From: Bog-793 sp050014835
Lineage (GTDB): Bacteria > Actinomycetota > Acidimicrobiia > Acidimicrobiales > Bog-793
Reading direction: 5' to 3'
DNA length: 23,717 nucleotides
NCBI GenBank assembly: GCA_050014835.1
Contig: JBEKCO010000027.1
Coordinates: 1 to 23,717 of the forward strand
Both the position numbers and the translations under genes were made by a program. Each line of letters begins with the position of its first letter. Position 1 is the first letter of the stretch. This document shows positions 21,392 through 23,717 of the stretch, in pieces. Under the pieces are notes generated by a model. The model did not search any database, was not told the DNA's origin, and worked only from the letters and a program-made list of their open reading frames with translations.

Positions 21392-22188
21392 GGGCGGACG
21401 GCCGGCCCGGCCGCGGGCCGACGGCGCAGCGAGGTGTGGACCTGGTCGCCGAGGCGGGAGAACCCGACCCGGGCGTAGCTGCGGGCGGCGGCGTCGCTTC
21501 CCGCGGTGAGGAAGACGAGGTCGGCTCCGGTGGCGAAGGCCGTGCGGCACAGGGACGCCGTCAGCGCGGAGGCGAGCTGGAGACCGCGGATGGACTCGTC
21601 GACGGCGATCCCCGCGATCTCGCCAAAACCGGCCCGCACGGCGGAGCACGAACCCGCGCCGACGACGCGGCCCGCGTCCGGCTCGAACGCCGCGACGACG
21701 AAACCGCCGTTCCCTTTGACGTGGTCGACGGCGGCCGTGAGATCGGCGTCGGCCGGCTCGATCTCGCCGAAGGCGGCGCGCTGCACCCGGACCGCGGCGA
21801 CGAGCTCGTCAAACGTGGCCGGCGGGCGGATCGTGAAGCGCCCCGCGGGAGCTGGCGCGCGCAGTTCATCGCCGCGGACGCCCATCAGCGGGAGGACCGC
21901 CTCGGTCACGAAACCTGCCGGCGACAAGGAGTTGTCGAGCCCGGGGCACAGTTCGGGGAAGTACTCGAGGCGTGCGACGCGGTCTCGCTGGCTGAACGAG
22001 GCGACGAGCCGCTCCACGTCGTCGCCGGCCGGCGCGGCACCGTCGTCGAGGATCGCGTAGTTGAGGTACGGATTGGAGTCGTCCGCGGTGATCGTCACGA
22101 GAAACGGGCCGACGCGCCCGACGATCCGGCCCGTCGAGGCGGTCGTCCGGACGTAGTCGGCGAGGCGGGCGAGCTCGCCGCTCACCAC
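21388..22188 (-). CDS. GNAT family N-acetyltransferase, two-domain
   Basis: 266-residue protein. The C-terminal half (about 118-255) is a GCN5-type acetyltransferase domain: TIRPPATFDELVAAVRVQRAAFGE, GGFVVAAFEPDAGRVVGAGSCSA, then AGIAVDESIRGLQLASALTASLCRTAF, where RGLQLA is the acetyl-CoA pyrophosphate loop, and SDAAARSYARVGFSRLG near the end. The N-terminal 110 residues look like a second, degenerate GNAT-like unit, as in several actinobacterial tandem GNATs. The acceptor substrate is unknown. Two consecutive GTG codons (22188 and 22185) can start it. The gene lies 22 bp after the small hypothetical on the same strand and is probably the second gene of that operon. Its TAG stop overlaps the ribonuclease D stop in CTAG. 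Confidence 0.88.
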   Translation of the reverse strand: MVSGELARLADYVRTTASTGRIVGRVGPFLVTITADDSNPYLNYAILDDGAAPAGDDVERLVASFSQRDRVARLEYFPELCPGLDNSLSPAGFVTEAVLPLMGVRGDELRAPAPAGRFTIRPPATFDELVAAVRVQRAAFGEIEPADADLTAAVDHVKGNGGFVVAAFEPDAGRVVGAGSCSAVRAGFGEIAGIAVDESIRGLQLASALTASLCRTAFATGADLVFLTAGSDAAARSYARVGFSRLGDQVHTSLRRRPAAGPAVRP

Positions 22189-22210
22189 CGGCGTTTCAGA
22201 CCCGGCCGGG

Positions 22211-22465
22211 TCAGGCGGTCCGGTGGTCAGCAGGCGCAGCCGGGTCTGCCGGCGGCCGCAGATCGATCGTCAGCGTGAGGATCCCCCCTTCGAGCTCGAA
22301 CTCGGCGTCGCCCACCATCGCGAAGTCCATGTAGTCGAGCTCCATCTGCTCGAGGATGCGGCGCCGCTCGGCGCCCTCGACCGGAGGCATTCCCCGTCGC
22401 CGGACGGCGGAGGCGCGCTCTTGGAAGCGGGCCACCATCGCCGCGGGATCGAACGGGCCGGGCAC
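22211..22465 (-). CDS. Small conserved hypothetical protein
   Basis: 84-residue protein of unrecognised family. The N-terminal half is a charged helix (AAMVARFQERASAVRRRG, then EGAERRRILEQMELDYMDFAMVG), and the C-terminal half has two short strands (EFELEGGILTLTIDLRPP) and a Pro/Ala-rich tail. There are no Cys, signal peptide or membrane segment. The compact helix-strand layout and good coding bias support a real gene. GTG 22465 is chosen because TAGCGT ends 6 nt upstream; an in-frame ATG ten codons in is the alternative. It appears to be the first gene of a two-gene operon with the GNAT acetyltransferase. Confidence 0.72.
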   Translation of the reverse strand: MPGPFDPAAMVARFQERASAVRRRGMPPVEGAERRRILEQMELDYMDFAMVGDAEFELEGGILTLTIDLRPPADPAAPADHRTA

Positions 22466-22471
22466 GCTCCA

Positions 22472-22477
22472 ACGCTA
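22472..22477 (-). promoter_or_regulatory. Putative -10 box (TAGCGT) of the small hypothetical gene, leaderless
   Basis: Minus-strand GGTAGCGT ends 6 nt before GTG 22465. The same octamer precedes menH and the last gene of the window. Confidence 0.45.
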
Positions 22478-22660
22478 CCGGGCCCGCGAACAGCCGGGGC
22501 GAGGGCCGCGGCCATCAGAGTCGGCGGGATCTCGTCGGACAGGTCCGCGCCCCGCGGACCTCCTGGATCGGCCAACATGGCGGTGCCCGGAGGGCGACAG
22601 TCATCTTCGTCCGGGCCCCCGGGGGATCGCGGAGTAGCAGGTCGTGGTGTTCTCCGGGGG

Positions 22661-22666
22661 TATGCT
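22661..22666 (+). promoter_or_regulatory. Possible -10 box (TATGCT) for the tiny Cys-containing gene
   Basis: TATGCT fits TANNNT and would start transcription near 22673, giving a leader of about 100 nt before GTG 22772. No convincing -35 motif is seen. Confidence 0.35.
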
Positions 22667-22670
22667 GCGG

Positions 22671-22775
22671 ATGAAGTCGGGTCTTGGAGTGAGTTCCGAT
22701 GTTATGTCTCGCTGCAGGGCGTCCCCGCGCGACCGCGGGCAACGCGTCCTCCTGCAAGCAGGGAGTGGCTCGTGA
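22671..22775 (+). CDS. Possible 34-codon upstream ORF (leader peptide)
   Basis: ATG 22671 opens a 34-codon frame whose TGA (22773-22775) overlaps the GTG of the next gene as GTGA. The peptide (start MKSGLGVSSDVMSRC) resembles nothing known to me, and no ribosome site precedes it. The predicted -10 box ends 4 nt upstream, slightly too close for a leaderless start. It may be chance, but exact start/stop overlap is the usual form of translational coupling. Confidence 0.2.
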   Translation: MKSGLGVSSDVMSRCRASPRDRGQRVLLQAGSGS

Positions 22776-22942
22776 AAAAGGGACGGCACCGTCGATTCGA
22801 AGAGGCGCGCAGCCTGAAGCGTGCGGTCGAGGTCGTGGCGGAACCTTGCCCCGAGTGTGGCGCGGGCCCCGAAGAGGACCACGCCACCTGGTGCCTTTAC
22901 GAGTCCGAAGAGCTCGAGGAGGAGGCCGAGGACCTGACCTGA
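22772..22942 (+). CDS. Tiny basic/acidic protein with CPxCG motif
   Basis: 56-residue protein too short for most gene callers. It starts VKKGRHRRFEEARSLKRA, a basic helix, continues with EPCPECGAG and HATWCLYESEE, and ends in an acidic tail EELEEEAEDLT. Cys27, Cys30, His39 and Cys42 (numbering from the GTG start) could form a small zinc ribbon, although this is inference. GTG 22772 is supported by GGGAG at 22761-22765, 6 nt upstream. Charge separation and the CxxC motif are typical of small nucleic-acid-associated proteins. No function is assigned. A GC-rich hairpin follows the stop at once. Its last 46 bases overlap the end of the convergent Cys-rich gene. Confidence 0.65.
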   Translation: MKKGRHRRFEEARSLKRAVEVVAEPCPECGAGPEEDHATWCLYESEELEEEAEDLT

Positions 22943-23673
22943 CCGCACCCCCGCCGGACGACGGGGTGCGGTAGCGGCGAGCGTCGGGCCCGGTGCTCGT
23001 CGAGGTAGGCGGCGATCATCTTGTAGACCGCCGGCCCGACGAGCGCGCCGAGCTCGTCGGCGAGGCTCAGGTAGACGGGCTCGGGCGAGACGAAGGCCTC
23101 CGGCGCCTCGGTGCACCACCAGTGGAACTCGTCGCCCGCCGGTCCCCAGTGCCGCCGTTCCCACTGCGTGATCGTGGAGGTGACGTGGCCTTCCTCGTCG
23201 GAGGTGTCCTCCCGGCGCACCGGGAGCTGCCAGCAGACGTCGGGCTTGTATAGACGCGGGGGGACTCCCGCCTCGAGGGCGGCGCGGTGGAGCGCGCACC
23301 CGGGCCCACCGGGGAATCCCAGCCGGTTGAGGAAGATGCAGGCGCCGTCGACGAGCCGCGTCGTCAGGTCCTCGCCCTGGCGTTTCACGACGCCGACGCG
23401 CCGCGCCCTTCTGATGTGCTGGAACTGGCTCTCCGTGAGGCGCGCCGCCGCGGCCTGGACGCGCCGGGTGTCCTTTTTGTCCGACAGGTGGGCGCCGTAG
23501 CTACAGCAGCCCTCGGCGAGCTCCGCGGCGGGACCGGTGAGCACCCCCTGGCAGCCCGCACCGTAGATGCACTTCCAACCGCTGAGGAGGAACGTCACGT
23601 CGATCACCCACGTGCGGTCCTCGTCGGGGTCGGCGAAGCTCACCCATTCGTGCGCGTCATCGGGGATGGACAT
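22897..23673 (-). CDS. Conserved cysteine-rich protein, possible metal-binding cluster protein
   Basis: 258-residue protein with nine Cys (35, 41, 56, 57, 112, 126, 147, 187, 243). The pattern FLLSGWKCIYGAGCQG, EGCCSYGAHLSD, DGACIFLNRLGFPGGPGCALHRAA and YKPDVCWQLPVR resembles the cysteine-cluster (YkgJ/DUF3109-like) proteins thought to bind zinc or iron, and similar actinobacterial proteins exist, but I cannot name the family with certainty. No signal peptide or membrane segment is visible. ATG 23673 has TAGCGT ending 7 nt upstream, so it is probably leaderless. The last 46 bases are antisense to the tiny Cys-containing gene and the frame also crosses that gene's terminator-like hairpin, giving a Ser-rich tail that is likely not conserved. 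Confidence 0.75.
   Translation of the reverse strand: MSIPDDAHEWVSFADPDEDRTWVIDVTFLLSGWKCIYGAGCQGVLTGPAAELAEGCCSYGAHLSDKKDTRRVQAAAARLTESQFQHIRRARRVGVVKRQGEDLTTRLVDGACIFLNRLGFPGGPGCALHRAALEAGVPPRLYKPDVCWQLPVRREDTSDEEGHVTSTITQWERRHWGPAGDEFHWWCTEAPEAFVSPEPVYLSLADELGALVGPAVYKMIAAYLDEHRARRSPLPHPVVRRGCGQVRSSASSSSSSDS
22943..22971 (+). terminator. Hairpin directly after the tiny Cys-containing gene
   Basis: CCGCACCCC (22943-22951) and GGGGTGCGG (22963-22971) are perfectly complementary over 9 bp with an 11-nt loop, beginning at the base after the TGA stop. There is no T-run. It lies within the 3' coding part of the convergent gene, so it may act as a terminator on one strand while being translated on the other. 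Confidence 0.45.
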
Positions 23674-23680
23674 GCGTCGA

Positions 23681-23686
23681 ACGCTA
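23681..23686 (-). promoter_or_regulatory. Putative -10 box (TAGCGT) of the Cys-rich gene, leaderless
   Basis: Minus-strand GGTAGCGT ends 7 nt before ATG 23673. It is the third copy of this octamer just before a minus-strand start codon. No Shine-Dalgarno is visible. Confidence 0.45.
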
Positions 23687-23717
23687 CCGGCGCCGCGGCG
23701 ACCCCGGCGAGCTGTTG

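Larger units (their letters stand above)
22466..22771. other. Divergent intergenic region, 306 bp, with promoters and a leader
   Basis: The left end holds the -10 box of the small hypothetical. The middle (about 22490-22640) is G+C-rich, with a CCCCCGGGGG palindrome near 22616-22625, and shows no gene. The right part has TATGCT at 22661-22666, then a leader of about 100 nt to GTG 22772. That leader contains a short open frame (22671-22775) and a 6-bp hairpin, CCCGCG/CGCGGG, with arms 22724-22729 and 22734-22739. Confidence 0.5.

Noticed and set aside
1..23717. CRISPR arrays, tRNA or rRNA genes, insertion sequences, prophage or defence islands
   Set aside because: No regular repeats, cloverleaf-like sequence with a conserved T-loop, transposase, integrase or known defence gene was found by reading; all sizeable coding regions look like chromosomal core or conserved hypothetical genes.

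Overview
The window is very G+C-rich, densely coding bacterial DNA. A bacterial proteasome activator (Bpa), a DUF3090/SCO1664-type gene pair, an actinobacterial DnaE1-like polymerase and many apparently leaderless genes with TANNNT -10 boxes point to Actinomycetota. The protein flavour suggests Acidimicrobiia, but that is inference. No tRNA, rRNA, CRISPR array, insertion sequence or phage gene was seen. This is core chromosome.

Layout. 1-6.6 kb, all on the plus strand: the 3' end of a DUF3090 gene, a SCO1664-family kinase-like gene, a small hypothetical, msrB, a second small hypothetical, a strong 17-bp hairpin, the proteasome activator and dnaE. 6.8-11.4 kb: a GNAT-like hypothetical on plus, converging on a minus-strand operon menE > thioredoxin/DUF255 (YyaL-type) > hypothetical whose three genes are joined by GTGA start/stop overlaps. 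10.3-15.8 kb: a classical-pathway menaquinone cluster, menE(-), menB(+), menA(+), menH(-), menD(+). menC and menF are not in the window. 15.8-22.5 kb: a DUF169 protein(-), tyrS(+), a DUF885 metallo-hydrolase(-), a flavin reductase and ribonuclease D (+ operon), and a GNAT acetyltransferase preceded by a small hypothetical (- operon). 22.5-23.7 kb: a tiny Cys-containing protein(+) and a Cys-rich conserved protein(-).

The most notable feature is the gene architecture rather than a new defence or mobile system. From 6.8 kb onward, transcription units of one to three genes alternate strand. Six convergent pairs meet tail to tail within -75 to +32 bp, two of them sharing the palindromic stop tetranucleotide CTAG. 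Divergent pairs are as close as 5 and 21 bp. Eight start codons have an exact TANNNT hexamer ending 6-9 nt upstream, the spacing expected of leaderless mRNAs, while leadered or operon-internal genes mostly show Shine-Dalgarno sequences. The menE/menB pair appears to share one near-symmetric -10 element read in both directions.

Other points worth checking are a tyrosyl-tRNA synthetase whose HIGH-type motif starts with Gln instead of His, a degenerate clamp-binding-like motif in DnaE, an inverted repeat containing a near DnaA-box just upstream of dnaE, and a possible upstream ORF coupled to the tiny Cys-containing gene. I did not find a clear-cut novel multi-gene system.
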